Counted from the first letter of the stretch, positions 52,876-62,377 are shown. The stretch: 64,000 nt of DNA from an uncultured Pseudomonadales bacterium (GCA_958296165.1 OY282447.1:434001-498000), one strand, 5' to 3'. Numbers and translations: made by a program. Notes: a model not told the origin generated them from the sequence alone.

Positions 52876-52900
52876 CGTATTAAAACTGAGTTTTAATACG
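52876..52900. promoter_or_regulatory. Perfect palindrome upstream of the DUF932 gene, operator-like
   Basis: CGTATTAAAACT at 52876-52887 and its exact reverse complement at 52889-52900 flank a single central G. The site starts 31 bases upstream of the DUF932 start codon and is AT-rich, in contrast to its surroundings. Position and symmetry suit a dimeric repressor site. There is no T-run after either arm, so a terminator is less likely. The rest of 52846-53215 shows no gene. Confidence 0.6.
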
Positions 52901-53215
52901 ATTTCAACACCTTTCTGCTGTTTCCGGCACAGCGATGGTTGGGTCGCTGCATTTGATGAAATCCGTGCAGCACTCGAAGTTGGTGCGGGCAGTCAGCGCG
53001 TGTTGCTACCTGCCAGCTGGCATGGGCGATCGATGTTGACCGGATGGCGGCGCACGCACGCGGCTGGCGAGCGTGGCGGGTTCGGAGGCGTGCTACGCGG
53101 GCGGACGAACTGGCACCACTAACCTACGATTAGTCGTACACCTCCGTACACCTCCCTCCTTTTGCATCACAGCACCCACTTGCCTATGCTTCGCACCGCT
53201 TCTCAGGGGCGGGCG

Positions 53216-54490
53216 ATGTCGGAACCATTATTTCCGAGCGGTGCTGTCGTGGCCAACGGCGGGCGCCACCAATACGATGCGGTTCGGGCGCAAACCGAGG
53301 CGCTGTGTCGGCCGCTCGCCATCGAAGACTACGGCGTGCAGCCCATGGTGGATGCCAGCCCGCCGAAGTGGCACCTAGCCCACACCACTTGGTTCTTCGA
53401 GACGTTCCTGCTGCGGCCTTTCGTGTACGGCTACCAGCCGTACCATCCGCACTTCGAGTATCTGTTCAACTCCTACTACAACGGCGTCGGCACGCCGTTT
53501 CCGAGGCCGCGGCGCGGCACCTTGTCGCGCCCGACGGTGGCGGAGGTGCTGGCCTACCGACAGCATGTGGATGCCGCCATGCAGCCTTTGCTGGCCCGCG
53601 AAGACGCGGAAGTGCAAGGCAGGATCGAGTTGGGCGCCCACCACGAACAGCAGCATCAGGAGCTGCTCGTTACAGACATCAAGGCGAATCTGGGCTCGAA
53701 CCCGCTCAAGCCCGCCTACTGCGCCGCCACGGAGCAAGCGGATGCGGAGCAAGTAGAGCCAATCGTGCCGCTGGCGTTCGAGGAGGTGGCCGGCGGCATG
53801 GTCGAAACCGGCGCGAACGGCGGCTTCTGCTTCGATAACGAGCTGCCGCGCCACAAGCTGTGGCTGGACGATTTCGCGCTGGCCAATCGCTTGATTACCA
53901 ACGCCGAATACGCCGCCTTCATCGCTGCTGGCGGCTACGACGAGCCTTCGCTGTGGCTGTCGGACGGCTGGACGTGGCGGCAGCAGCTTGCTGTGGCGGC
54001 GCCGATGTATTGGCGTCATGCGGACGGCGTCTGGTTCGAGTACCGGCTCGATGGCGAGCGCGAGCTGCTCCCGGATGCGCCCGTCACCCACGTCAGCTAC
54101 TTCGAGGCGGATGCCTACGCGCGTTGGGCCGGCGCTCGGCTGCCTACCGAAGCCGAGTGGGAAGCGGCAGCGCAAGTGCGCGCCGTGCAAGGCCACTTCG
54201 CCGATGGCGTCCTGCACCCGCAACGTGCCGCGTCGCCCCGCTTGGGCCAGCTGTTCGGCGATTGCTGGGAGTGGACGTCGAGCGCCTACGGCCCCTATCC
54301 CGGCTATCGCACGCTGGCCGGCACGTTGGGCGAATACAACGGCAAGTTCATGTCCGGCCAGCAGGTGCTGCGTGGCGGCTCCTGCGCGACGCCGCCGGGC
54401 CACGTGCGCCCAAGCTACCGCAACTTTTTCTACGCGAAGGATCGCTGGCAGTTCACGGGCATCCGGCTGGCGAAGTCGGCGTGCCTTTGA
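53216..54490 (+). CDS. egtB: Ergothioneine biosynthesis sulfoxide synthase EgtB
   Basis: 424 residues from ATG 53216. The N-terminal DinB-like domain has the iron site: WHLAHTTWFFETFLLRPFVY and the HxxxHxE motif in AHHEQQHQELLVTDIK. The C-terminal formylglycine-generating-enzyme-like domain shows VTHVSYFEADAYARWAGARL, LPTEAEWEAAAQ and GGSCATPPGHVRPSYRNFF. EgtB couples a thiol to hercynine with oxygen. egtD follows with a 10-base overlap, so hercynine formation and sulfur insertion are encoded together. Confidence 0.96.
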   Translation: MSEPLFPSGAVVANGGRHQYDAVRAQTEALCRPLAIEDYGVQPMVDASPPKWHLAHTTWFFETFLLRPFVYGYQPYHPHFEYLFNSYYNGVGTPFPRPRRGTLSRPTVAEVLAYRQHVDAAMQPLLAREDAEVQGRIELGAHHEQQHQELLVTDIKANLGSNPLKPAYCAATEQADAEQVEPIVPLAFEEVAGGMVETGANGGFCFDNELPRHKLWLDDFALANRLITNAEYAAFIAAGGYDEPSLWLSDGWTWRQQLAVAAPMYWRHADGVWFEYRLDGERELLPDAPVTHVSYFEADAYARWAGARLPTEAEWEAAAQVRAVQGHFADGVLHPQRAASPRLGQLFGDCWEWTSSAYGPYPGYRTLAGTLGEYNGKFMSGQQVLRGGSCATPPGHVRPSYRNFFYAKDRWQFTGIRLAKSACL

Positions 54491-55494
54491 AGGAGGAAGT
54501 CGAAGCCGGTACCTCTGCTTCGCACGTCCCGCGCTTTCGGCTGTACGACCGCAAGCCGCCGCCGCCGGACATGGCAAGCGAGGTGTTGCGCGGTCTGCGA
54601 GCGCCGCGCAAGTCCATCGCGCCGAAGTTCTTCTACGATGCGGCTGGCTCGGCGCTGTTCGACGCCATCACAAGGTTGCCGGAGTACTACCTCACGCGCA
54701 CCGAAGTGGGCATCCTGCACGATCACTGCGCCGCCGTTGCCCGCCATGTGGAAGCGAACGCCTGCCTGGTGGAATACGGCAGCGGCAGCAGCGTCAAAGT
54801 GCGCATTCTGCTCGATGCGTGTGTACCCACGGCCTATGTGCCGGTGGACATCTCCAAGGATCACTTGGCGCAGTCCGCGCGAGCGGTATTCGACGACTAC
54901 CCGGCGTTGTCCGTCTATCCCACCTGCGCGGACTACACCGGGCCGTTCGAGTTGCCGCCGCCGGTACATGCGCTGCCGCGGCTGGCGTTCTTCCCCGGTT
55001 CAAGCATCGGCAACTTCGATCCGGCCGCCGCGGACGATTTCCTCGCCACGGTCAGACGTTTGGTAGGCCCCGGCGGCCATCTGGTGATCGGCGTAGACAC
55101 CAAGAAAGACAGCGGCATGTTGATTCCCGCCTACAACGACGCGGCGGGGGTCACGGCGCGCTTCAATCGCAACCTGCTGCGCCACATCAACACCGCCGTC
55201 GGCGCCGATTTCGATGCCACGGCATTCGACCACCGTGCCGTCTACAACGCCGATGCCGGCCGTGTGGAGATGTATCTAGACGCCAAGCGCGATCAAGTCG
55301 TGTACATCAACGGCGAGCAGATCGCCTTCGCGCGTGGCGAGGCATTGCACACGGAGAACTCCTACAAATACGCGCCAGACGAGTTCGTCGCCAAAGCGCA
55401 GCGAGCCGGCCTCGAGTGCGTGGACGTCTACCAGGATCGGCAGGGCTACTTCATGGTGCTCTTGCTGTGCGCCAGCGGCCTAGAACTCCCATAG
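54481..55494 (+). CDS. egtD: L-histidine N-alpha-methyltransferase EgtD
   Basis: 337 residues from GTG 54481, inside the end of egtB; ATG 54571 is a later option. EgtD features: KSIAPKFFYDAAGSALFDAI, TRLPEYYLTRTE, the SAM loop LVEYGSGSSVKVRILL, and FFPGSSIGNFDPAAADDFL. It trimethylates histidine to hercynine, the first step to ergothioneine. Length fits the mycobacterial enzyme (321). The EgtA, EgtC and EgtE functions are not in the window. The 3' end overlaps the convergent DUF2782 gene by 15 bases. Confidence 0.95.
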   Translation: MPLKEEVEAGTSASHVPRFRLYDRKPPPPDMASEVLRGLRAPRKSIAPKFFYDAAGSALFDAITRLPEYYLTRTEVGILHDHCAAVARHVEANACLVEYGSGSSVKVRILLDACVPTAYVPVDISKDHLAQSARAVFDDYPALSVYPTCADYTGPFELPPPVHALPRLAFFPGSSIGNFDPAAADDFLATVRRLVGPGGHLVIGVDTKKDSGMLIPAYNDAAGVTARFNRNLLRHINTAVGADFDATAFDHRAVYNADAGRVEMYLDAKRDQVVYINGEQIAFARGEALHTENSYKYAPDEFVAKAQRAGLECVDVYQDRQGYFMVLLLCASGLELP

Positions 55495-55974
55495 CACCCA
55501 CTCCGCCAACAGCATGTCGGCCTGCTCTAGATCGCCGAAGCCGCGCGTGGGGTCGCGCGGCGTGAGGTAGTAGGGCTTGCCGACCTTGGGCACGACCTTA
55601 ATCATGCGCAGCTGGCCGTTCTGCCGGTATTCGTAGACGTGACGCTCCTCGCTGGCGATGAGCGTCACGTCCGGGCCGCGAAACTGCGCTGGCGGGCCGC
55701 TCGGCGGGAGTCTCGACGGCGGCAGGCCTCGAACGGACGTGTTCGATGCCGCGCCGTTCGATGGCTCGGCTTGCGATTGCGTTGGTGCCTGCGCTGGCGC
55801 GTCGCGCACGCTGGCAGAAGGTGCCTGCTCGGCGGCTTCCGCAGTTTTCGCCGGCTGTGCATCCTCGTCATCCGTCGCGGCTGCCGCCACGAGCGGGCCG
55901 AACGCCAGCCAAAAAAAGGCACAAAGCCCGGCGGCGCGGCGGCGATGGAGTCGGTGGCGAGCTTGCGAAAGCAC
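55480..55974 (-). CDS. DUF2782 domain exported protein
   Basis: A 164-residue protein with an N-terminal signal (AAGLCAFFWLAFGPLVAAAA), a Gln/Pro/Ala-rich linker and a C-terminal DUF2782 domain (EERHVYEYRQNGQLRMIKVV and PKVGKPYYLTPRDPTRGFG). Small proteins of this family sit next to polA in many gammaproteobacteria, as here, where it is divergent from polA with 44 bases between. Function unknown; probably periplasmic. Confidence 0.85.
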   Translation of the reverse strand: MLSQARHRLHRRRAAGLCAFFWLAFGPLVAAAATDDEDAQPAKTAEAAEQAPSASVRDAPAQAPTQSQAEPSNGAASNTSVRGLPPSRLPPSGPPAQFRGPDVTLIASEERHVYEYRQNGQLRMIKVVPKVGKPYYLTPRDPTRGFGDLEQADMLLAEWVLWEF

Positions 55975-56018
55975 GGCGCAAGGTGGTTGTATTGGGCTAG
56001 CGACCGGGGAAATCTAGC

Positions 56019-58706
56019 ATGGCTGCCGACAAACCGTTACTGCTCGTAGACGGTTCTTCCTACCTCTTCCGAGCCTTCCATGCCTTGCCAGACCTGCGCA
56101 CGCTCGACAGGTTCCCCACCGGCGCCATTCGCGGCGTCATCGGCATGTTGCGCAAGCTCGCCGACGATTTCGAGGGCAGCCCGGTGGCGGTGGTGTTCGA
56201 TGCCAGCGGACCGACGTTCCGCAACGCCCTGTTCCCTGCCTACAAAGCCAATCGGCCGCGCATGGCGGACGACCTGCGCGTTCAGATCCAGCCCATCTTC
56301 GACATCATCGAAGCGATGGGCATGCCCTTGTTGCGCGTGCCGGACGTGGAAGCGGACGACGTGATCGGCACCTTGGCGGCGGAAGCAACGCGCATGCAGC
56401 GGCGCGTCATCATCTCCACCGGCGACAAGGACATGGCGCAGCTGGTGTCCGAGCACGTGACGCTGGTGAACACGATGACGGAGACGGATTTGGACCGCGA
56501 CGGCGTGCTGGCCAAACATGGCGTGCCGCCGGAACTCATCGTCGACTACCTGGCGTTGATGGGCGACTCCATCGACAACATCCCCGGCGTGCCCAAGGTA
56601 GGGCCGAAGACGGCCGCCAAGTGGCTCAATCAATACGGTTCCTTGGACGCCGTGATCGAGCACGCAAACCAGATCAAGGGCAAGGTAGGCGAAAACCTGC
56701 GCCAAAGCGTGCAGCAACTGCCGCTCTCGCGCCAACTCACCACCATCCGATGCGATGTCGAAATCGGGGTCGGCATCACCGATCTCACCGTTCGGCCGCC
56801 CGACGAGGAGAAGCTGCGAGCGTACTTCGAACGCTACGAGTTCAAGCCTTGGCTCGAGGAGCTCGGCGTCGTAGACGCGGCAACGCTGGTGCCAGCCGAG
56901 GCGCAGGTCATCGCGAACCGCGAGTCGCTCGCCGCACTGCTCGACCGTGCCCGTACAGCCGGCAGACTAACGCTCGGCATCGAGACCGTCGGCGCGCGCT
57001 GGATGGACGTAGCGCCGGTCGGCGTGGCGCTCGGCATCGAGCAGGGCGACCTCGCCTATGTTCCGGTGGGCCACGACTACGTCGGCGCGCCGCCGCAGCT
57101 TACCTGGGCGGATTTCGTCGACTTGGCCCGGCCGCTCCTGGAGAGCGCCGCGATTGCCAAGACAGGGCAGGATCTCAAGACCGTCAAGAACGTGCTGGCC
57201 CGCAACGGCGTCGAACTGCGCGGCGTCGCCAACGACACGATGCTGGAGTCCTATGTGCTGGACAGCGTCGGCGCTCGCCGCCACAGCTTGGAGGACATCG
57301 CCGGCAAGTACCTAGGCGCAGACGTTCCCGCCTACGAGGCCATCGCCGGCAAAGGCGCCAAGCAGCTGACCGTCAACGCCATTGCCGTGGATGCCGCTGG
57401 CGCATATGCCGCTGGCCGCGTGGACGTCGCCACGCGGCTGCACGAAACGCTGCGGCCGAGGCTCGAATCCGCCGGCGCTCCGGCGCGCGTATACGACGAG
57501 ATCGATCTGCCGCTCTTGTCCGTCTTGTCGCGCATCGAGTGCCGCGGCGCACTGGTGGATGCCGGGTTGCTCGAAGAACACAGCCGCGAACTCGCCGAAC
57601 GCCTGCGTGACCTCACCGAGCAGGCATATGCCGCCGCCGGGCGCGAGTTCAATCTAGGTTCCACCAAGCAGCTGCAAGAAATCCTGTACGACGAGCTGGG
57701 CCTGCCGGTGCTGAAGAAGACGCGCAAGCGGCAGCGTTCCACCGAGGAATCCGTGCTCAGCGAGTTGGCGGCGCGCAACCACGAACTGCCCCGCGTGATT
57801 CTGGAACACCGGGCGTTGGCGAAGCTGAAATCGACCTATACAGACGCCCTGCCCCTCGAAATCAACCAGCGTACAGGCCGCATTCACACCTCCTACAACC
57901 AAGCCGTGGCCGCCACCGGGCGGTTGTCGTCGGCAGACCCCAATCTGCAGAACATCCCGATCCGCACGGCCGAGGGCCGCCGCATCCGGCAAGCCTTCGT
58001 AGCGGGCCCCGGCAAGAAGCTGATCGCCGCCGACTATTCGCAAATCGAGCTGCGCATCATGGCCCACCTTTCGGCGGACGAGGGCCTGCTGCGCGCCTTC
58101 GAGCACGGCGACGACATCCATCGTGCCACCGCCGCGGAAGTATTCGGCTTGCACTTGGAAGACGTCTCGGACGACCAGCGCCGCAGCGCCAAGGCCATCA
58201 ACTTCGGGCTGATCTACGGCATGTCGTCGTTCGGCTTGGCGAAACAGCTGGCCACCACCAGAAACGTGGCGCAGGGCTATATAGACCGCTATTTCGCCCG
58301 CTACCCCGGCGTGTACGAATACATGGAGCGCGTGCGCGCCCAAGCCCATGCCGAAGGCTTCGTAGAGACGGTGTTCGGGCGTCGCCTCTACCTGCCGGAG
58401 ATTTCCGCCCGCAATGCCGCCCGCCGCCAAGGCGCCGAACGCGCCGCCATCAATGCGCCGATGCAGGGCACTGCCGCAGACATCATCAAGCTCGCCATGC
58501 TGGCGGTGGACGAGTTCACCTCGGCCGCGCCGCAGAACGCCGGCATGGTCATGCAAGTCCACGACGAGTTGGTGCTGGAGGTGAACGAACACGATGTGGA
58601 GAAGGTCGCAGCCGAGGTATCGGCGCGGATGCGCGGCGCCGCCGATCTGGCGGTGGAGCTGGTGGTGGATTTGGGCGTCGGCGACAACTGGGACGAAGCG
58701 CACTAG
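56019..58706 (+). CDS. polA: DNA polymerase I with an inactivated 3'-5' exonuclease domain
   Basis: An 895-residue Pol I. The 5'-nuclease domain is intact (LLLVDGSSYLFRAFHALPDL, PDVEADDVIGTLA, STGDKDMAQLV). The polymerase domain has ADYSQIELRIMAHLS, RRSAKAINFGLIYGMSSFGL and MQVHDELVLEV. The middle exonuclease fold remains, but metal ligands are gone: relative to E. coli, Asp355 is Gly320 (LGIET), Asp424 is Val389 (GQDLKTV) and Asp501 is Arg467 (YAAGR), leaving only Glu322. It should replicate and nick-translate without proofreading. Confidence 0.96.
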   Translation: MAADKPLLLVDGSSYLFRAFHALPDLRTLDRFPTGAIRGVIGMLRKLADDFEGSPVAVVFDASGPTFRNALFPAYKANRPRMADDLRVQIQPIFDIIEAMGMPLLRVPDVEADDVIGTLAAEATRMQRRVIISTGDKDMAQLVSEHVTLVNTMTETDLDRDGVLAKHGVPPELIVDYLALMGDSIDNIPGVPKVGPKTAAKWLNQYGSLDAVIEHANQIKGKVGENLRQSVQQLPLSRQLTTIRCDVEIGVGITDLTVRPPDEEKLRAYFERYEFKPWLEELGVVDAATLVPAEAQVIANRESLAALLDRARTAGRLTLGIETVGARWMDVAPVGVALGIEQGDLAYVPVGHDYVGAPPQLTWADFVDLARPLLESAAIAKTGQDLKTVKNVLARNGVELRGVANDTMLESYVLDSVGARRHSLEDIAGKYLGADVPAYEAIAGKGAKQLTVNAIAVDAAGAYAAGRVDVATRLHETLRPRLESAGAPARVYDEIDLPLLSVLSRIECRGALVDAGLLEEHSRELAERLRDLTEQAYAAAGREFNLGSTKQLQEILYDELGLPVLKKTRKRQRSTEESVLSELAARNHELPRVILEHRALAKLKSTYTDALPLEINQRTGRIHTSYNQAVAATGRLSSADPNLQNIPIRTAEGRRIRQAFVAGPGKKLIAADYSQIELRIMAHLSADEGLLRAFEHGDDIHRATAAEVFGLHLEDVSDDQRRSAKAINFGLIYGMSSFGLAKQLATTRNVAQGYIDRYFARYPGVYEYMERVRAQAHAEGFVETVFGRRLYLPEISARNAARRQGAERAAINAPMQGTAADIIKLAMLAVDEFTSAAPQNAGMVMQVHDELVLEVNEHDVEKVAAEVSARMRGAADLAVELVVDLGVGDNWDEAH

Positions 58707-58725
58707 CACGTGCTCTAGCACGCCC

Positions 58726-59655
58726 TTACCGCTCGTTGAGGGCGGCCACCTCCGGCAGAACGCGCTCGATCAAGAGCTTGGTCTGCGCGAGCATCTCATC
58801 CGTGCCCGCAGCGATGGGGCGCAGAATGAACTTGTGTACGCCAGCGGCGCGGAAGCCTTCCATCAAGGCCATGATTTCGCCTTTGCCGCCCACTGCCGTA
58901 AACGCTGTCGGCGGCTTGCCGAGCAAGCGCGTGAGGCCGGCATTGTGACGCTGAACGATCGGTTCGTCGGGGCTGCCGAAGCGGTAGCTGAAACCGGCCC
59001 CGTAGTGGTCTTCGTCGATCGTGCGGCCGAACTCGGCCGCCTTCTCCTTGATTGCGCGAATCACCGGCGCCACCTTGTCCGCCGATTCGATGCCCGCCTG
59101 CCAACCGGTGCCCCAGCGAGCCGTGCGTTCGATGGCTTTCGGCGCCGAGCCGCCTATCCACAGGGGCATCGGCCTCTGCACGGGTTTGGGCGCGATGGAG
59201 GCATCGTCCAAGCAAAAGAACTCGCCGCGCATCGAAACGGCATCTTCGCTCCACAGCCGCGTGAGGATCTGCAAGCCTTCGTCCATGCGCTTGCCGCGCC
59301 GCCGCGTCGGCGTGGCTGTGGCGGCGTAGTCCCGCGAGCGGCTGCTGCCGAGGCCGAATGCCGGCAGCAGGCGGCCTTCCGAGAGCACATCGATGGTGGC
59401 GCACTGCTTGGCGGCGAGCACCGGGTCGCGCAGGCCCAGGCTTGCCACGTTCATGCCGAACTTGAGCCGCTTGGTGGCGCCAGCCAGCGCCGCCATCACG
59501 CTCATGCACTCCAGATTGGCTGCCGCGGAGATCAAGCGGTCCGATTGCCAGATGGAATCGATGCCGCCGCTCTCGCACATGTCCACCCACCGCCAGAACC
59601 CGGCGGCGTCGGCGAAGGGGAAGTTGGCGATGCCGATGCCAGCGCTAACCGTCAT
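58726..59655 (-). CDS. LLM-class flavin-dependent oxidoreductase (luciferase-like)
   Basis: 309 residues from ATG 59655; the longer open frame upstream lies across the receptor gene. LLM-class barrel features: GIANFPFADAAGFWRWVDMC, SIWQSDRLI, FGMNVASLGLRDPVLAAKQC, FGLGSSRSRDYAA and PMPLWIGGSAPKAIERTARW. Members use FMN or F420; the C-terminal segment (AVGGKGEIMALMEGFRAAGV) resembles F420-type enzymes, but the cofactor is not settled. The ATG overlaps the TonB-receptor stop as ATGA, so uptake and oxidation of the same compound is a reasonable inference. Confidence 0.85.
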   Translation of the reverse strand: MTVSAGIGIANFPFADAAGFWRWVDMCESGGIDSIWQSDRLISAAANLECMSVMAALAGATKRLKFGMNVASLGLRDPVLAAKQCATIDVLSEGRLLPAFGLGSSRSRDYAATATPTRRRGKRMDEGLQILTRLWSEDAVSMRGEFFCLDDASIAPKPVQRPMPLWIGGSAPKAIERTARWGTGWQAGIESADKVAPVIRAIKEKAAEFGRTIDEDHYGAGFSYRFGSPDEPIVQRHNAGLTRLLGKPPTAFTAVGGKGEIMALMEGFRAAGVHKFILRPIAAGTDEMLAQTKLLIERVLPEVAALNER

Positions 59656-62300
59656 TGGCCGAAGCGCGCTTCTACGCGAATGAAGGCGCGCCGCCCGCGC
59701 GGGTCGGCGGAGCGCACGTCGTAGCTGCCGGCAACGTTGACGAACGGCGGCGGTTCGTCCGTTAGATTGATGACGCCTAAGCGCACCGTGGCGGAGGTTC
59801 CATTGCGCAGCATCTCGCCCAACTCGAAGGCGACGTCCACATCCCAGGTGGCGAAGGGATCGATGTCCACGCCGCCGTCGTCCTCGTAGCCGCCCACGTA
59901 GCGCAATTTGGCGTTGGCGGTGACTCTGCCCCGTTCCAGCCGAGCGCCGACGTTGGCTTTCAGGCGCTGATTCGGCGCGCCGACGTTGGCGCGATTCAGG
60001 CGGCCGAGACCATCGACGCGATTGCCAGCATTGGTGACGTCGTAGGAGAGCATCAGCGTGCCTTCGACGAACGGGGAAAGGACGCCCAAGCGCGTCTCGA
60101 ACTCGCCGCTCATACCGAGGTCGATGCCGCTGGTGTCGAGCGCGTCCGCGTTGATGAAGGCCACGTTGACGATGGCGACGGTGCCGGCCGACGTGCGTTC
60201 GATGCGCGGGTCGAACGGATTGGCGTTGACGATGGCCTGGGCGTTGTCCTTGCGCAGCACATCCTCGAACGAGTAGCTCCAGTAGTCGAGATCGAACTCG
60301 ACGCTGTCGCGCGGCTGCCAAGTGCCGCCGACGTTGAAGGCGGTGGAGGTCTCCGGCTGCAAGTTCGGATCGCCTACGGTGCGACGCCCGGCGAAGGTGC
60401 GCGTACCATCGAAATCCAGGATGTTTACGAAATTGGTTTGTACGCCTTGGGTTTGGAACGTCGATGGGGCGCGGAAGGAAGTGCCAGCGGAGGCCCGCAA
60501 AGACAGCGTCGGCGAAGCCAAAATCAACAGCGTGATTTTCGGATCCAACGTGCTGCCAACGCCGCCGCCGTAGTTCTCGAACCGCAATGCGCCCGAAACC
60601 TCCACGCGCTCGGAAAACGGCAGCCAGAGCTCTCCGTAAGCGGCATACACGTCCGTTTCGCCGCCGTAGTTCGCATTGCCGATCAGAAAGGCGAAGCCAT
60701 CCTCCTGCGTAATCGAATCGTAGCGGGCGGCGATGGACTTATCGCGCAGTTGAGCGCCTACCGCGAAACCAACAGGCCCGCCGGCAAGGTGGCCCCAAAA
60801 GCCGGTCAGGTTGGCCTCGAGCACCTGCATTTCGGAGCCGGCATCGCCCAAGTAGTCGCCGATGATGAAGCCGCGCAGGCTCGGATCGTTGTAGCCGGGC
60901 TGGCCCGGCCCGGCCCGCAGCGCCGACCCGAAGGGGTTGAAGAACAGGCAGGCGCCCTCGCCGGGCTGCGCCGGCGCAGCCGCGGTGGGGCTGGTGTCGC
61001 AGCCATCGCCGCCGAAGCCCTGCAAAGCGGCTTGAAAGTTCGCGGCGATCACGTCGCGCGGGTTCAGCACCGCATCCGTGTTCGCCCGCATGAAGGAGAC
61101 GTTCCAGGACAGATCGTTCGCCAGCGTGCCTTCGGCGCCGAACGCGAGCCGAACGGTGTTGTGCTGCCAGTAGCTGCGCTCGGTGGGATGACCCACGCCG
61201 AACGGGCGGCCTTGGAAGAAAACGTCCTCGCCGAACGGGTTTTGCGGGTGGTACGCGGGCACTACGGGCGTGTTCAGCACCGGATAGCTCGGCGAGACCT
61301 CGCGGACGATGTCGTTTCTTGCGTAGCCAAGTTCGGCCCAAAGCTGCGTTGCGGCGGAGAGATCCCAGTCAGCGTGCGCATAGCCCTGCAGGCGATCCTC
61401 CTCCGGCACGGCGGTGACCTGCGGGCCGTAGTCGAAGCGGCAAATGGCGCCGCCGTTAGACAGTTCTTGCAGCAGGCCCCCGGCGCCGGCGCAGACCGGG
61501 TCCGCCACGGTGCGACCGAGCGACGGCACGTTGAAGCTGCCGGGATTGCCGAAGCCGCTCGTGGCCGGGCGCAGCCAATCCACTTCCCCTAGCAGCAGGC
61601 TGGTGCGTTTCAGATAGCTGGCGGCCAACAGGAAAGAGCCGGTGCCGAACGTCGCCCCCGCCACGCCGTCTATGTTGAGATCCTGCTGCGTGCCGTTGTT
61701 CGTGCGTCTGCGGTATTCCGCATGCACCTCGGCGCCGTCGTAGTCGCGCTTGGTGATGAAGTTTGCGACGCCCGCGACGGCGTCCGAACCGTAGATTGCC
61801 GATGCACCGTCTTTGAGGATTTCAACGCGCTCGACCGCGAGCAAGGGCACCAGCGCGGCGAGATCGACGAAACTCGAGCCGTCATCCGTTTGCACTGCGG
61901 AGAAGACCTGGCGCTTGCCGTTCAGCAGCACCAGCGTGGATGCCACGCCCAAGCCGCGCAAGTTCATGTTGGCAGTGCCGGGGGTGTAGTTCTGGGTCAG
62001 GTTGTCTGCGTTGTTCTCCGCGCCGTTGTTGATGGGCAAGGCGCCGATCAAATCGCGGATGTCCTTGGCGGCGCTGTCGCGCAGATCTTCGCTGTCGTAA
62101 TCGGCCAATGGCGAAGGCAGGTCGGCATGGCGCTTGATGCGGCTGCCCGTACGAGCGACTACCACGAGTTCTTCGATGTTCCCTTCGATGCCCCCTTCGC
62201 TGGCGTTCTCAGTCTCAGTCGACGCTGCCAGGAGCGAGTGGCTGCCGATCAGCAGCGCGAGCGTTGCCAGGCAGCGCGTTCGGATGTTGAGGTGCATCAC
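59652..62300 (-). CDS. TonB-dependent outer-membrane receptor
   Basis: An 882-residue receptor with a signal peptide (TLALLIGSHSLLAAS), a TonB-box-like ELVVVARTGSRIKR, a plug domain (LRGLGVASTLVLLNGKRQVF, LAVERVEILKDGASAIYGSD, AVAGVANFITKRDYDGAEV) and a C-terminal beta-barrel ending in FIRVEARFGQ with terminal aromatic-Gln. It imports a ligand across the outer membrane using TonB energy. Ligand unknown. Coupled to the LLM oxidoreductase gene downstream; both probably share a promoter near 62310-62370. Confidence 0.94.
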   Translation of the reverse strand: MMHLNIRTRCLATLALLIGSHSLLAASTETENASEGGIEGNIEELVVVARTGSRIKRHADLPSPLADYDSEDLRDSAAKDIRDLIGALPINNGAENNADNLTQNYTPGTANMNLRGLGVASTLVLLNGKRQVFSAVQTDDGSSFVDLAALVPLLAVERVEILKDGASAIYGSDAVAGVANFITKRDYDGAEVHAEYRRRTNNGTQQDLNIDGVAGATFGTGSFLLAASYLKRTSLLLGEVDWLRPATSGFGNPGSFNVPSLGRTVADPVCAGAGGLLQELSNGGAICRFDYGPQVTAVPEEDRLQGYAHADWDLSAATQLWAELGYARNDIVREVSPSYPVLNTPVVPAYHPQNPFGEDVFFQGRPFGVGHPTERSYWQHNTVRLAFGAEGTLANDLSWNVSFMRANTDAVLNPRDVIAANFQAALQGFGGDGCDTSPTAAAPAQPGEGACLFFNPFGSALRAGPGQPGYNDPSLRGFIIGDYLGDAGSEMQVLEANLTGFWGHLAGGPVGFAVGAQLRDKSIAARYDSITQEDGFAFLIGNANYGGETDVYAAYGELWLPFSERVEVSGALRFENYGGGVGSTLDPKITLLILASPTLSLRASAGTSFRAPSTFQTQGVQTNFVNILDFDGTRTFAGRRTVGDPNLQPETSTAFNVGGTWQPRDSVEFDLDYWSYSFEDVLRKDNAQAIVNANPFDPRIERTSAGTVAIVNVAFINADALDTSGIDLGMSGEFETRLGVLSPFVEGTLMLSYDVTNAGNRVDGLGRLNRANVGAPNQRLKANVGARLERGRVTANAKLRYVGGYEDDGGVDIDPFATWDVDVAFELGEMLRNGTSATVRLGVINLTDEPPPFVNVAGSYDVRSADPRGRRAFIRVEARFGQ

Positions 62301-62377
62301 GGAATCGGACCAGATCTATGCCAAGGCGCGATTTTGCCTTGAAAGCACAGGGCTTGGTAGCGCGGGCCAACCATCAA

